Shown here: positions 41,772 to 51,183 of the stretch, piece by piece
Layout of the letters: each line of letters begins with the position of its first letter
Position numbering within the stretch: position 1 is the first letter of the stretch
From: Chloracidobacterium sp.
GTDB lineage: Bacteria > Acidobacteriota > Blastocatellia > Pyrinomonadales > Pyrinomonadaceae
Length of the DNA stretch: 64,000 bases
Direction of reading: 5' to 3'
Assembly (NCBI GenBank): GCA_016715795.1
Contig: JADJXP010000001.1
Span: 186,001-250,000, forward strand
The notes under the pieces: generated by a model
Seen by the model: the letters and a program-made list of their open reading frames with translations, nothing else
The model's database searches: none
Told to the model about the DNA's origin: nothing
Made by a program: the position numbers and the translations under genes

Positions 41772-43121
41772 GTGAATCCGATGGACCTGACTATTCGGAG
41801 CAGTCGTGTTGTTTTGCCGGACGGTGTCGGTGCGGCGGCGGTGCGGGTTGCGGATGGAAAGATAATTGCTGTCGAGGACTACGACCAAGCACGCGGTGGC
41901 GAGGTGTTCGACGCGGGGGATTCGGTGGTGATGGCGGGGCTTGTCGATGCGCATGTGCATGTTAATGAGCCGGGGCGGACGGAGTGGGAAGGTTACGAGA
42001 CGGCTACGCGGGCGGCGGCGGCGGGCGGGGTGACGACGCTGGTGGATATGCCGCTGAATTCGATTCCGCCGACTACGACGCTTGCGGGGTTGGAGGAGAA
42101 ACTGGCGGCGGCGGACGGGCAATGCACGGTCGATGTCGCATTCTGGGGTGGCGTGGTGCCGGGCAATACGGCGGAACTTGCGCCGCTAGTGACACGCGGC
42201 CTGCGCGGGTTTAAGTGTTTTTTGATCCATTCGGGCGTTGATGAGTTTCCGCACGTGAGCGAAGACGATCTGCGTGAGGCGATGCCCGAGCTGGCACGTC
42301 TCGGCAGCGTTCTTTTGGTGCACGCCGAGGTCGCGGGGCCGATAGATGCGGCGGCTCAGGAGTTGGCGAACGACGATCCGCGGGCGTATGAAACTTTTCT
42401 CAGGTCGCGGCCCCGTGAGGCTGAGAACGAGGCTATCGCGATGATGATCGGCCTTTGCCGCGAAACCGGCTGCCGCGTGCATATCGTGCATCTGTCGTCG
42501 TCGGACGCCCTGCCGATGATCCGCGAAGCCAAATCGGAAGGCCTGCCGCTCACCGTCGAGACGTGCCCGCATTATTTGACGTTCGCGGCCGAGGATATCG
42601 CCGACGGCGCGACGCACTTCAAATGCTGCCCGCCCGTGCGCGAGCGCGAAAACCGCGAACTGCTCTGGGCGGCGATTGCCGACGGCACCATCGACATGGT
42701 CGTCTCAGATCACTCGCCCTGCACGCCCGCGCTGAAACTGCTCGAACGCGGCGATTTTCTCGACGCCTGGGGCGGCATCTCGGCACTGCAGTTCGGATTG
42801 CCCGTGATGTGGACGAACCTTTCTTCGCGCGGCTTTGGACTCGCCGATCTTTCGCGCCTCATGTCCGAGCGAACGGCGCAGTTCGCCGGACTCGGCAACC
42901 GCAAAGGCAAACTCGCCGCCGGCTACGACGCCGACATCGTCATATGGGACCCCGAAGCGGACTTTACCGTGCGGCCGGAGTTGATTCATCATCGCCACAA
43001 ACTGACGCCGTACGACGGCATGCATCTCAAGGGACTTGTCGATTCAGTTTACGTTAGGGGCACTCGCGTCTTTGGAAAGGACGCGTTTTCGCATACAATC
43101 GCGGGGAACCTTATCACCTGA
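41772..43121 (+). CDS. allB: Allantoinase
   Basis: A 449-residue amidohydrolase that opens the allantoin ring to allantoate. Metal ligands: VDAHVHVNEPGRTEWEGY, the carboxylated lysine in GFKCFLIHSGVDEFPHVS, IVHLSSSDALP, ETCPHYLTF and the aspartate in VVSDHSPCTP. The context (allantoicase, urate oxidase and partners downstream) separates it from hydantoinase or dihydroorotase relatives. First enzyme gene of the purine-degradation operon. GC content rises sharply compared with the R-M genes before it. Confidence 0.94.
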   Translation: MNPMDLTIRSSRVVLPDGVGAAAVRVADGKIIAVEDYDQARGGEVFDAGDSVVMAGLVDAHVHVNEPGRTEWEGYETATRAAAAGGVTTLVDMPLNSIPPTTTLAGLEEKLAAADGQCTVDVAFWGGVVPGNTAELAPLVTRGLRGFKCFLIHSGVDEFPHVSEDDLREAMPELARLGSVLLVHAEVAGPIDAAAQELANDDPRAYETFLRSRPREAENEAIAMMIGLCRETGCRVHIVHLSSSDALPMIREAKSEGLPLTVETCPHYLTFAAEDIADGATHFKCCPPVRERENRELLWAAIADGTIDMVVSDHSPCTPALKLLERGDFLDAWGGISALQFGLPVMWTNLSSRGFGLADLSRLMSERTAQFAGLGNRKGKLAAGYDADIVIWDPEADFTVRPELIHHRHKLTPYDGMHLKGLVDSVYVRGTRVFGKDAFSHTIAGNLIT

Positions 43122-43135
43122 AAAAGGAGGTCACT

Positions 43136-43597
43136 ATGACCAAGATCAATTTTGGACGCCTGTTCATCGGCGGGCTGATCGCGTCAGTATTGCTGTTTCT
43201 GAGCGACGGCTTCCTGCACGAGAACATCGTCAAGCAGTATTGGGAATTCCTGTATCAGGGACTCGGTACGCGAATGCCGTCGGAAAGCCATGCGATCTCG
43301 CTGGTCTATTTCTTTATTTTTGAATTAGGCCGCGGATTTCTCGCGATATTTCTGTATGTCCTGATGCGTCCGTTTCACGGGCCGGGGCCGAAGACGGCGA
43401 TCATCGCAGCGATCGTTGCCTGGATCACGTGCTCGATCACGGGGCCAGCGGAATTCATTCCGCTTGGATTTTACGGCCGCCGCATGTGGCTGATAATCGC
43501 GGGATACCAATTGGTGACGTCGATCGTCGCAAACCTGCTGGCCGCGTGGATCTATCGCGACCCGGCTACGACGGTGACACCTGCTGACGCGACATGA
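43136..43597 (+). CDS. Hypothetical four-helix membrane protein in the purine operon
   Basis: A 153-residue protein with four hydrophobic segments (starting LFIGGLIASVLLFLSDGFLH; then FFIFELGRGFLAIFLYVLM; AIIAAIVAWITCSI; LVTSIVANLLAAWIY). A strong ribosome-binding site AAGGAGG lies 7 bases before the ATG. Its last four bases overlap the allantoicase gene. No transporter signature is seen; the position suggests a link to purine degradation but its role is unknown. Confidence 0.72.
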   Translation: MTKINFGRLFIGGLIASVLLFLSDGFLHENIVKQYWEFLYQGLGTRMPSESHAISLVYFFIFELGRGFLAIFLYVLMRPFHGPGPKTAIIAAIVAWITCSITGPAEFIPLGFYGRRMWLIIAGYQLVTSIVANLLAAWIYRDPATTVTPADAT

Positions 43598-44559
43598 GCG
43601 ATTTTACACAACTGGTCGATCTCGCTTCTGAAAAGCTCGGCGGCACGGTGTTGTTTGCCAATGACGATTTTTTTGCGGCGAAAGAGAACCTCATCAAACC
43701 GCACGCCGCCGAGTGGAAAGAGGGCCTTTACACCGACAACGGCAAATGGATGGACGGCTGGGAAACGCGGCGGCGGCGTTCACCGCGACTGGATGAGCCG
43801 TTCGACTGGTGCATCATCCGTCTCGGAATGCCGGGCGAGATCAAAGGCGTCGTGGTGGACACGGCGTTCTTTCGCGGTAATTTTCCTTCGCACTGCTCGC
43901 TCGACGCCACGACGGTCGATAGCAATCCGCACCTCGACGACCTTCATAACGCCGACTGGAAAGAGATACTACCGCTGTCGGATCTGAACGGCGATTCGCA
44001 GAATCGGTTTGAGATCGATGGCACCGGTCGCGTCACGCATCTGCGGTTCAAGATCTACCCCGACGGCGGCGTCGCGCGGCTGCGTGTTCATGGACATGTG
44101 ATGCCCGACTGGGAGGCCCTGCGAAGGCGCGACAGCGAGATCGACCTCGCGGCGGCCGAGAACGGCGGCGATGTCACGCACGCGTCGGACGAATTCTTTG
44201 GCCACCGCCAGAACCTCATCATGCCCGGCCTCGCCCGCGATATGAGCGACGGCTGGGAATCGCGACGCCGACGCGGCCCCGGCCACGATTGGTGCGTTGT
44301 TCGACTCGGAAACGCCGGGAGCATCACGCGCGTCGAGGTCGATACGTCTTATTTTCGCGGCAATTATCCCGAAAGCTGCACGCTAGAGGGCGGTAACGGC
44401 AGCGAATGGCGCGAGCTCCTGCCGATGACGTCTCTGCAAGCACACACGCGGCATGTATTCAATGACGTGGCCGATCTCGGTGCCGTGACGCATTGTCGAT
44501 TTAACATTTACCCCGACGGCGGCGTCAGTCGCCTGCGCCTGTTTGGACGGATCGCTTGA
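43594..44559 (+). CDS. alc: Allantoicase
   Basis: A 321-residue allantoicase that splits allantoate to ureidoglycolate and urea. The two tandem allantoicase repeats are clear: GWETRRRRSPR...DWCIIRLGMPGEIKG and VDTAFFRGNFPSHCSLD in the first, GWESRRRRGPGHDWCVVRLG and VDTSYFRGNYPESCTLEGG in the second. Each ends with FKIYPDGGVARLRV or FNIYPDGGVSRLRL. It overlaps both neighbours. Confidence 0.94.
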   Translation: MSDFTQLVDLASEKLGGTVLFANDDFFAAKENLIKPHAAEWKEGLYTDNGKWMDGWETRRRRSPRLDEPFDWCIIRLGMPGEIKGVVVDTAFFRGNFPSHCSLDATTVDSNPHLDDLHNADWKEILPLSDLNGDSQNRFEIDGTGRVTHLRFKIYPDGGVARLRVHGHVMPDWEALRRRDSEIDLAAAENGGDVTHASDEFFGHRQNLIMPGLARDMSDGWESRRRRGPGHDWCVVRLGNAGSITRVEVDTSYFRGNYPESCTLEGGNGSEWRELLPMTSLQAHTRHVFNDVADLGAVTHCRFNIYPDGGVSRLRLFGRIA

Positions 44560-45080
44560 GCTTTCACGTTTACAAGAATCTGGCCGAACTGAACGAGCTT
44601 GCAAACGAGGCGGCTGAGGCAGCATTTCTCGATTGCTGCGGTTCTCGCGAGTGGGCGGCTCGAATGACGGCATCGCGGCCGTTCGCTATGCTTGAAGACC
44701 TGTTCGAAACAGGTGAGCGGACATGGTTCTCGCTCCCGATCAACGACCACCTCGAAGCCTTTGCCGCCCACCCAAAGATCGGTTCGACAAAAGCCGCAGC
44801 ATCCCAAAAGAAACGCGCCGCCGACTGGTCAGCGGGCGAACAGTCAGGGGCAGCAGACGCGACCGACGATGTGAAACAGCAACTCGCCGAGGCCAACCGC
44901 TTGTATCAAGAGAAGTTCGGATTTATATTTATTGTCTGTGCTACCGGAAGATCGGCCGACGAGATGCTGGCAATTTGCCGGGCACGCACACGCAATTCTG
45001 TCGAAACCGAATTGAAGCTCGCCGCGATCGAGCAATGGCAGATAACCGAGATACGGCTTAATAAGCTATTGGAAAAATGA
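44556..45080 (+). CDS. uraD: OHCU decarboxylase
   Basis: A 174-residue 2-oxo-4-hydroxy-4-carboxy-5-ureidoimidazoline decarboxylase, giving S-allantoin. The catalytic histidine is in AAHPKIG, and the WSAGEQSG and KFGFIFIVCATGRSADEML motifs are intact. It uses a TTG start at 44556 that overlaps the allantoicase stop codon; family similarity (FHVYKNLAELNEL) begins immediately after it. Confidence 0.93.
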   Translation: MSFHVYKNLAELNELANEAAEAAFLDCCGSREWAARMTASRPFAMLEDLFETGERTWFSLPINDHLEAFAAHPKIGSTKAAASQKKRAADWSAGEQSGAADATDDVKQQLAEANRLYQEKFGFIFIVCATGRSADEMLAICRARTRNSVETELKLAAIEQWQITEIRLNKLLEK

Positions 45081-45421
45081 GCGCAATCACGACACACGTA
45101 CTCGACACGACATCGGGCAAGCCCGGCGCAGGAATTCCGGCCGTGCTTGAGCGAAAAACGCACACTTCCGGCTGGCAGGCAATTGCCGAGGGAATTACCG
45201 ATGTGGACGGCCGCATCAACGACTTTCTCTCAACGCGCGAGGCCTTTTTGCCTGGACACTATCGGCTGATATTCGAGATCGGGCCGTATTTCCTGCTGCA
45301 GAATATCGAGTGCTTCTTTCCGCAGGTGACAGTGAGTTTTGTCGTCAAGGACACTGTCCAGCACTATCACGTGCCGCTGCTGATGAGCCCATTCGGCTAC
45401 TCGACCTATCGCGGAAGCTAA
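45077..45421 (+). CDS. uraH: 5-hydroxyisourate hydrolase
   Basis: A 114-residue transthyretin-like hydrolase, acting between urate oxidase and UraD. The N-terminal HVLDTTSGKPGAGIP and the C-terminal HYHVPLLMSPFGYSTYRGS, with the diagnostic YRGS tail, are both present. It overlaps uraD by four bases. Confidence 0.95.
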   Translation: MSAITTHVLDTTSGKPGAGIPAVLERKTHTSGWQAIAEGITDVDGRINDFLSTREAFLPGHYRLIFEIGPYFLLQNIECFFPQVTVSFVVKDTVQHYHVPLLMSPFGYSTYRGS

Positions 45422-45424
45422 TGT

Positions 45425-46270
45425 ATGGCGGCTCGCATCGTCAAGGACAATTACGGCAAATCGCGCGTCCGCCTGCTCAAGGTCGATAAGCGTTCGCCCC
45501 GTCACGAGATCCAAAGTCTCACGCTAGCGATCGCGCTAGAGGGCGACTTTGACGCGATCCACACCGACGGCGATAACAGCCTCTGCCTGCCGACAGACAC
45601 GATGAAAAATACCGTCTACGCCCTCGCCGGCCAGACGGATGAGATCGAATCGCCCGAGCAGTTCGGCCTGCGGCTCGCACGGCATTTCCTGTCGAATTGC
45701 GACCACGTTAGCCGGGCACGGATCGATATCAACGAACACTCGTGGAAGCGGATGAAGTTCAACGACGCCGAGCACGACCACTCGTTCATCCGCGGCTCAA
45801 AAGAGAAACGGACGGCAAAGATCGATGTCACCCGCGACGCCGAAAGGATCGAATCGGGCGTCGAGGACCTTGTCGTTCTCAAGTCGGCACAGTCGGGTTT
45901 TGTCGGGTTTATCAAGGATTCCTACACGACGCTGCCCGAGGTCGGCGATCGCATTTTGGCGACATCGATCAAGGCAAATTGGCGATATGGCAAGGTTGAG
46001 GACGCAACTGATGACGTTTTTCAGGGCATCCGGCGAACGATACTGAGGGTTTTTGCCGATCACGACAGCCTTTCGGTTCAGCACACGCTTTATGCCATCG
46101 GCGATGCTGTGTTGACCGAATTCGCGCAGATCTACGAGATCGCATTTTCGCTGCCAAATATCCATTGCCTGCCCGTCGACGTCTCAAAATTCGGTGTCGA
46201 GGACAAGAACTGCATCTTTATCCCGACTGACGAACCACACGGCCTGATCGAGGCGCGAATGACCCGATAA
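45425..46270 (+). CDS. Urate oxidase (uricase)
   Basis: A 281-residue cofactor-free uricase that oxidises urate to 5-hydroxyisourate. The first half has KDNYGKSRVRLLKV and the catalytic threonine region LPTDTMKNTVYALA; the second half has QSGFVGFIKDSYTTLPEVGD, and the IHCLPVD segment near the C-terminus. Length fits single-domain-pair uricases (about 290). Three bases separate it from uraH. Urate itself must come from a xanthine dehydrogenase encoded elsewhere. Confidence 0.95.
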   Translation: MAARIVKDNYGKSRVRLLKVDKRSPRHEIQSLTLAIALEGDFDAIHTDGDNSLCLPTDTMKNTVYALAGQTDEIESPEQFGLRLARHFLSNCDHVSRARIDINEHSWKRMKFNDAEHDHSFIRGSKEKRTAKIDVTRDAERIESGVEDLVVLKSAQSGFVGFIKDSYTTLPEVGDRILATSIKANWRYGKVEDATDDVFQGIRRTILRVFADHDSLSVQHTLYAIGDAVLTEFAQIYEIAFSLPNIHCLPVDVSKFGVEDKNCIFIPTDEPHGLIEARMTR

Positions 46271-46273
46271 TCT

Positions 46274-47611
46274 ATGAAAACCTCGCTCTCCGAAGCCTCG
46301 TTCGGCAAATTCTCCTCCGATCTGCGCACGACGTTGGCCGAATTCGCTCTTCGCTATCCAGGCGAATCGGGCAGGCGTCAGCCCGTCCACACGGTTTACG
46401 GCGGGGCACATCTGTTCAAGTCAGATACGACGGTAAAACTCGGACAGCTTGCGGTGCGATCGTTCGAGGCATTTGCGCCGGATGCCGATGTTTTTGGTGG
46501 AGCCCTCGATCTGCCGGTCGCGTTGCGTGAGACCATTCATGCGCGGGTTCGCGATAAGCTCGGCCGCGAGGCCGTCGAGGATTTTCGCATCGACTTTGAG
46601 GACGGCTATGGCACGCGCAGTGATGCTGAAGAGGACGGGCACACCGTTGCTGCCGCCGAGGAAGTCGCAAAGGGCATGGCCGACGGCACGCTGCCGCCGT
46701 TCATCGGTATTCGGATAAAGACGTTTAGTGAGGAGCTGCACGCACGGGCTATTCGCACACTCGATATTTTCCTGACAACGCTGCTCGACCGAACCAGTGG
46801 CAAGCTGCCCGACAATTTTGTCATCACGCAGCCAAAGATCGTCACGCCAGCACAGGTCACGACACTGGTCGATATCCTTGACGAGATTGAGCCAAAGCTT
46901 GGCCTCGCGGCGGGCACACTCAAAATGGAAATGATGATCGAGACGACGCAATCGATCATCGCTGCTGACGGCTCTTCAGGCTTGCCAAAGATGCTCGATG
47001 CCGCTCGCGGCCGCTGCGTGGCGGCGCATTTTGGAACGTACGACTACACCGCCAGTTGCTCGATCACGGCCGCGTATCAAGACATGCTGCATCCGGCGTG
47101 CGATTTTGCCCGCCACATGATGCAGGTCGCATTCGGCGGCACCGGCGTATGGCTTTCGGACGGTGCGACAAACATAATGCCCGTCGCCCCGCATCGCGGC
47201 GATAATCTCTCGGCCGAGCAGATCGCGGAGAACAACGGCGTCGTTCACCGCGCGTGGCGACTGCACTACGACCATTGCCGCCATTCGCTCGCAAACGCCT
47301 ATTACCAGGGCTGGGACCTGCATCCCGGACAACTGCCGACACGTTACGCGGCGGTGTTCACCTTCTTTCTCGAAGGGCTCGACGCCGCCAGCGAACGCCT
47401 GCGTAACTTTGTCGAGAAAGCCGCCCAGGCGACGCTCGTCGGCGATGTTTTTGACGACGCCGCGACGGGCCAGGGCTTGTTGAATTACTTCCTCCGGGCG
47501 ATCAACTGCGGTGCGATCTCAGAGGCCGAGGCTACGACGCGAACGAGCATCACATTGGACGAACTTCGCTCCGGCTCCTTCGTAAAGATATTAAGGAACC
47601 GGCAAGGGTGA
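46274..47611 (+). CDS. HpcH/HpaI aldolase-like protein (DUF6986)
   Basis: A 445-residue TIM-barrel protein of the citrate-lyase/malate-synthase-like superfamily. Expected acid and basic residues are visible: FRIDFEDGYGTRSDAEED, IGIRIKTFSEEL, LKMEMMIETTQSI (metal-binding Glu) and HFGTYDYTASCSI (metal-binding Asp). It lies three bases after urate oxidase and is not one of the classical purine enzymes. Since allantoate breakdown yields glyoxylate, a C-C bond reaction involving glyoxylate is a fair guess, but the substrate is unknown. Some databases call it 'phosphoenolpyruvate kinase', which the sequence does not support. Confidence 0.78.
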   Translation: MKTSLSEASFGKFSSDLRTTLAEFALRYPGESGRRQPVHTVYGGAHLFKSDTTVKLGQLAVRSFEAFAPDADVFGGALDLPVALRETIHARVRDKLGREAVEDFRIDFEDGYGTRSDAEEDGHTVAAAEEVAKGMADGTLPPFIGIRIKTFSEELHARAIRTLDIFLTTLLDRTSGKLPDNFVITQPKIVTPAQVTTLVDILDEIEPKLGLAAGTLKMEMMIETTQSIIAADGSSGLPKMLDAARGRCVAAHFGTYDYTASCSITAAYQDMLHPACDFARHMMQVAFGGTGVWLSDGATNIMPVAPHRGDNLSAEQIAENNGVVHRAWRLHYDHCRHSLANAYYQGWDLHPGQLPTRYAAVFTFFLEGLDAASERLRNFVEKAAQATLVGDVFDDAATGQGLLNYFLRAINCGAISEAEATTRTSITLDELRSGSFVKILRNRQG

Positions 47612-47615
47612 CCTT

Positions 47616-47894
47616 ATGGATTTCTATTTCCTGCTATTTTCGCTCTTCTTTCCGCGGATCGTGATGATGGTGTATCTCTTCATGTTCCCCGAGCTGTTCC
47701 CTGCCAACGCCGTCCCGCAATGGGCCGATATTTTTCTCGGTATCTTTATGCCGCGCGTCCTGATTCTGATCTACATCTATCAGAACCTCGGCTACGAGAA
47801 CATCTGGTTCGTCGCGCACCTTGCTGTCGCGATAATTGTCTATCTCGGCAGCGGCCGCAAGGCACGCGCACGCAGGCGGCGGGATGAGGCCTGA
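47616..47894 (+). CDS. Small hypothetical membrane protein
   Basis: A 92-residue protein with three hydrophobic segments (LLFSLFFPRIVMMVYLFMF, IFLGIFMPRVLILIYIY, WFVAHLAVAIIVYLG) and a basic Arg-rich C-terminus (GRKARARRRRDEA). It follows the DUF6986 gene by 4 bases and is the last gene of the operon. No family function is recognised. Confidence 0.65.
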   Translation: MDFYFLLFSLFFPRIVMMVYLFMFPELFPANAVPQWADIFLGIFMPRVLILIYIYQNLGYENIWFVAHLAVAIIVYLGSGRKARARRRRDEA

Positions 47895-47912
47895 TCGGCC
47901 TTGCAGCCTGAT

Positions 47913-49184
47913 TCAGTCCTTTACGAGCTTCCTGAAACCCGTGTGCAGCGAAAATATCTCTGACGCCTGCAGCATGCCGTCGATGTCAAAGAGGAGAAAT
48001 TCGATCGTCACGCTGCCGCTATAACGGATCTTGTTGCCTAGAAACAGGTTGCGCGTCTCGCGACGACTCCCGCCCGACGCCAATGAACGCAATTTAACGA
48101 TACCGATACGCGAGTCCGCACCCTGGCGCAGAAAGCGGTCAAGCTTCTCAGCCCTCACAAGCTGCCTCAGGTCGCTGTACTGCTGCTGCGGCTGCGGCCG
48201 GTCGTCATCACCATCCGCGCTGTGTTCGTCCTGGCCGCCGACCTTCTCATTGGCTACGGCCAGTGACTGTAATTGGGCCTTTACGGTCCGGCCGCCTTCT
48301 ATCAATGCGGCTATCATCTCCTGCTGCGCCGACGTGAGCTTATTTGCCCATGCCAGAAATCGGGTTACCTCAACGAGCGCCTGATTGATCTCAGAGACAC
48401 GGAGCAGAATCGATTCCCGCCCCTCGCTCTCAAGGTCGTATTCCGGGACAAATGCCTTTGGATAAAGGACCCTTAGCCGGCTGTTCCCTTTCTTTAGCTC
48501 GCTCGCTATCGCCGCACCGAGCGCTTCGTCATCGACCGTATCAACGCTTTCGGTTATCGCCGTCTCGGTCCGGAACAGCGACAGCAGCTCGCCGACCGAA
48601 CCGGCAAATGCGGTCGCGATCGTCGGAATACTGAGGCCCGCAGTGATCGGATCAAAGGCCTCTATCTTGATATCGCCCGCATTGGCTTGCCGCTGTGCCT
48701 CATCCTCAACTTTTTTTCGCCACGCCTCAAAGTTCTTTAGCGCGGTATCCGATTGGCTGCGGTAAACGCGGTATTTCGCCAGCGCCGTAAAATCTGTCTC
48801 ATTGTGAATGACGATCCCTGCGTACTGCGACGTGATCGGACGAATGATCGGCTCGATCTGCACGGACAAGGCCTTGAGTGCCTCGTAGCTGAGCGACACG
48901 GTCTCGGCACTCGGCTTTGGGTCGTCGGTGAAGGTCGTCTTTGATTCCGGCACCTTGAGGCCCGTCACCTTGGGCAGTGCCTCCATGACCTCCTTCAGCC
49001 GCTGGTTGGCAAGCTCGCTCTTCGCCTTCTCGAATTCCTGCTGTTTCTTGAGCAGGTCGATCTGTTGCTGCAGTGCCGCCATCTGAGCGTCAGGTGAAAG
49101 CGGCGTGGGCGATGGCGTTTGAGAGAGAACGCAGGTTATCGGAGCAATGGTGATCGATAGGGAAAGGACAATTTTTCGAAACAT
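47913..49184 (-). CDS. Hypothetical secreted coiled-coil protein
   Basis: A 423-residue protein with an N-terminal signal peptide (IVLSLSITIAPITCVLSQ) followed by a Thr/Pro stretch and a strong coiled coil (AALQQQIDLLKKQQEFEKAK, roughly residues 33-70). The rest is predicted mixed alpha with no known motif. It is convergent with the purine operon (18 bases apart) and stands upstream of carA on the same strand, about 76 bases away. Confidence 0.65.
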   Translation of the reverse strand: MFRKIVLSLSITIAPITCVLSQTPSPTPLSPDAQMAALQQQIDLLKKQQEFEKAKSELANQRLKEVMEALPKVTGLKVPESKTTFTDDPKPSAETVSLSYEALKALSVQIEPIIRPITSQYAGIVIHNETDFTALAKYRVYRSQSDTALKNFEAWRKKVEDEAQRQANAGDIKIEAFDPITAGLSIPTIATAFAGSVGELLSLFRTETAITESVDTVDDEALGAAIASELKKGNSRLRVLYPKAFVPEYDLESEGRESILLRVSEINQALVEVTRFLAWANKLTSAQQEMIAALIEGGRTVKAQLQSLAVANEKVGGQDEHSADGDDDRPQPQQQYSDLRQLVRAEKLDRFLRQGADSRIGIVKLRSLASGGSRRETRNLFLGNKIRYSGSVTIEFLLFDIDGMLQASEIFSLHTGFRKLVKD

Positions 49185-49259
49185 CTGGCGACCTCCGATA
49201 TCATGGAAAATACACCTTTACTCGTTGAGTATAACATGTGCGTCCGCACCGATCGTGAC

Positions 49260-50348
49260 CTACGACCTCTTGTCCAGCAGGCCGACAAAACGCTCGAACA
49301 GGTATTCAGAATCATGCGGCCCCGGCGCCGATTCAGGATGGTACTGCACGGAGAAGATCGGCAGTGTCTTGTGCCGCAACCCCGCGACCGTATGGTCGTT
49401 GAGATTGATATGCGTCACCTCAACCTCGGCCGGGAGCGAGTCGGCATCGACGGCAAACCCGTGATTGTGCGCGGTGATCTCGATTCGCCCGGTTGTGAGG
49501 TCCTTGATCGGCTGGTTGCCGCCGCGATGGCCGAATTTAAGCTTAAAGGTGCTGCCCCCAAATGCTTCACCCAACAGCTGGTGCCCCAGGCAGATACCGA
49601 ATATCGGCGTCTGTGAAGCCGCGAGTTTCTTTATTTCGCCGACGACATCCGCCATCGCAGCGGGATCGCCGGGTCCATTTGAGAGAAAGATGCCGTCAGG
49701 TTTGAGCGCTAGAACGGCGTCAGCCGACGTATTTGTAGGCACGACCGTCACGCGACAGCCGAACCTGGCAAACTCGCGCAAGCTATTCGTCTTCACGCCA
49801 AAATCGAATGTGACGATATGGTATTTCTCGTCGCCGGCGGCCGGATAGCAATAATCCCCTTCGACCGTTACAGAACTCGCCAACTCCCGAGCCGCCATTT
49901 CTGGCGACGCTAAAACCTTTTCCAGCAATACTTTAGGGTCAGCATTATCAGTTGAGATGCCCGCCCGCATCGCCCCCTTGTCGCGGATGTGCCGCACCAG
50001 GGCACGTGTGTCGATATGCTCGATGCCGACGATGTTGTTGTCGCGAAGATAATCCTGCAGCGACCCTGTCGAGCGAAAATTCGATGCGATCCGGCTCGCC
50101 TCGCGTACGACGAATCCCTCAACCCACGGCCGACGCGATTCGACGTCTTCGTCGTTGACGCCGTAGTTGCCGATCAACGGATACGTCATCGCGACGATCT
50201 GACCGGCGTAGCTCGGATCGGTCAGGATCTCCTGATAGCCGGTCATTGAGGTATTAAAGACCATCTCGCCGAATGACTCACCGGCTGCGCCGAATGAGCG
50301 GCCCCTAAACGCGCGGCCGTCTTCAAGCACCAATATCGCGCTCTTCAT
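49260..50348 (-). CDS. carA: Carbamoyl-phosphate synthase small subunit
   Basis: A 362-residue glutaminase subunit that feeds ammonia to CarB for arginine and pyrimidine synthesis. The N-terminal half has MVFNTSMTGYQEILTDPSYA and GQIVAMTYPLIGNYG; the class I amidotransferase triad is in FGICLGHQLLGEAFG (Cys) and SVQYHPESAPG (His, Glu). The ATG at 50348 is preferred to the TTG at 50357. carB is not in the window. Confidence 0.95.
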   Translation of the reverse strand: MKSAILVLEDGRAFRGRSFGAAGESFGEMVFNTSMTGYQEILTDPSYAGQIVAMTYPLIGNYGVNDEDVESRRPWVEGFVVREASRIASNFRSTGSLQDYLRDNNIVGIEHIDTRALVRHIRDKGAMRAGISTDNADPKVLLEKVLASPEMAARELASSVTVEGDYCYPAAGDEKYHIVTFDFGVKTNSLREFARFGCRVTVVPTNTSADAVLALKPDGIFLSNGPGDPAAMADVVGEIKKLAASQTPIFGICLGHQLLGEAFGGSTFKLKFGHRGGNQPIKDLTTGRIEITAHNHGFAVDADSLPAEVEVTHINLNDHTVAGLRHKTLPIFSVQYHPESAPGPHDSEYLFERFVGLLDKRS

Positions 50349-50399
50349 CGTCGTCAATTCTAACGCATAGAAGGCGAACTTCGTATCTGGACAGGATCG

Positions 50400-51104
50400 T
50401 TAGTGGAGGTCCGGCTGACCGCTCTTGATCTGAGGAGTGACGGACACGCTCGCGTCGTATTCGCCGTGTTCGAGAAAGCCCATATCCTGCGGCTTCCAAT
50501 AGCGAAAAAAAGCTTTGCCGTAGATGTATTTTTCGGGCACGAGGCCCCAATACCTCGAGTCGGACGAGTTATCACGGTTATCGCCCATCACAAAATAATG
50601 ATGCTCATCTACCTTCCTGACAGGATAGCTCGGGAGTGATCGGTTGTGTTCAGAATCGAGATATGGCTCCTTCAGTTCGACGCCATTGATCAGCACCTTG
50701 CCGCTGCGGACCTCGACCATCTCGCCCGGCAGCCCGATCACGCGCTTGACGTAGGATTTCTCAGGGTCGTTAGGATACCAAAAAACAACGATATCGCCGC
50801 GCTCGATATGGCCCCAACTGACCGATTGGATCTGGTAGTAGACCAGCTTATTGACAAGCAGCCGTTCGCCGTCCTGAAGCTGCGGCAGCATCGATGTGCC
50901 CTCGACAACTACGGGCTGGACAAAGAAAACACCGAAAAGGATAAAGACCACCACGATCAGGAATATGTCGCGAAAAAGCTTTAGCCCCTCGGAAAACAGA
51001 CCCTGACGCGATTCGCGCTTTAACGACACAACCTCGATACCGGCGTCATCCGTCGGCGAGACAAAGCCGAAGTCAGAATGGTCTTTCTTGCCAAAATCCA
51101 ACAT
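50400..51104 (-). CDS. lepB: Signal peptidase I
   Basis: A 234-residue type I signal peptidase anchored by one helix (IFLIVVVFILFGVFFVQPVV). The catalytic serine is in VEGTSMLPQLQDGE, the general-base lysine in SYVKRVIGLPGE, and box E reads MGDNRDNSSDSRYWG. The cytoplasmic N-terminus of about 45 residues precedes the single anchor. It lies 51 bases before carA on the same strand. Confidence 0.95.
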   Translation of the reverse strand: MLDFGKKDHSDFGFVSPTDDAGIEVVSLKRESRQGLFSEGLKLFRDIFLIVVVFILFGVFFVQPVVVEGTSMLPQLQDGERLLVNKLVYYQIQSVSWGHIERGDIVVFWYPNDPEKSYVKRVIGLPGEMVEVRSGKVLINGVELKEPYLDSEHNRSLPSYPVRKVDEHHYFVMGDNRDNSSDSRYWGLVPEKYIYGKAFFRYWKPQDMGFLEHGEYDASVSVTPQIKSGQPDLH

Positions 51105-51183
51105 AATCAAGACCGCGGGCGTCCTGCCGCCCTAATGTTAATAATCGGATTTAATCGAGAAGTTTGTCAAAAGAAATCTCTTA

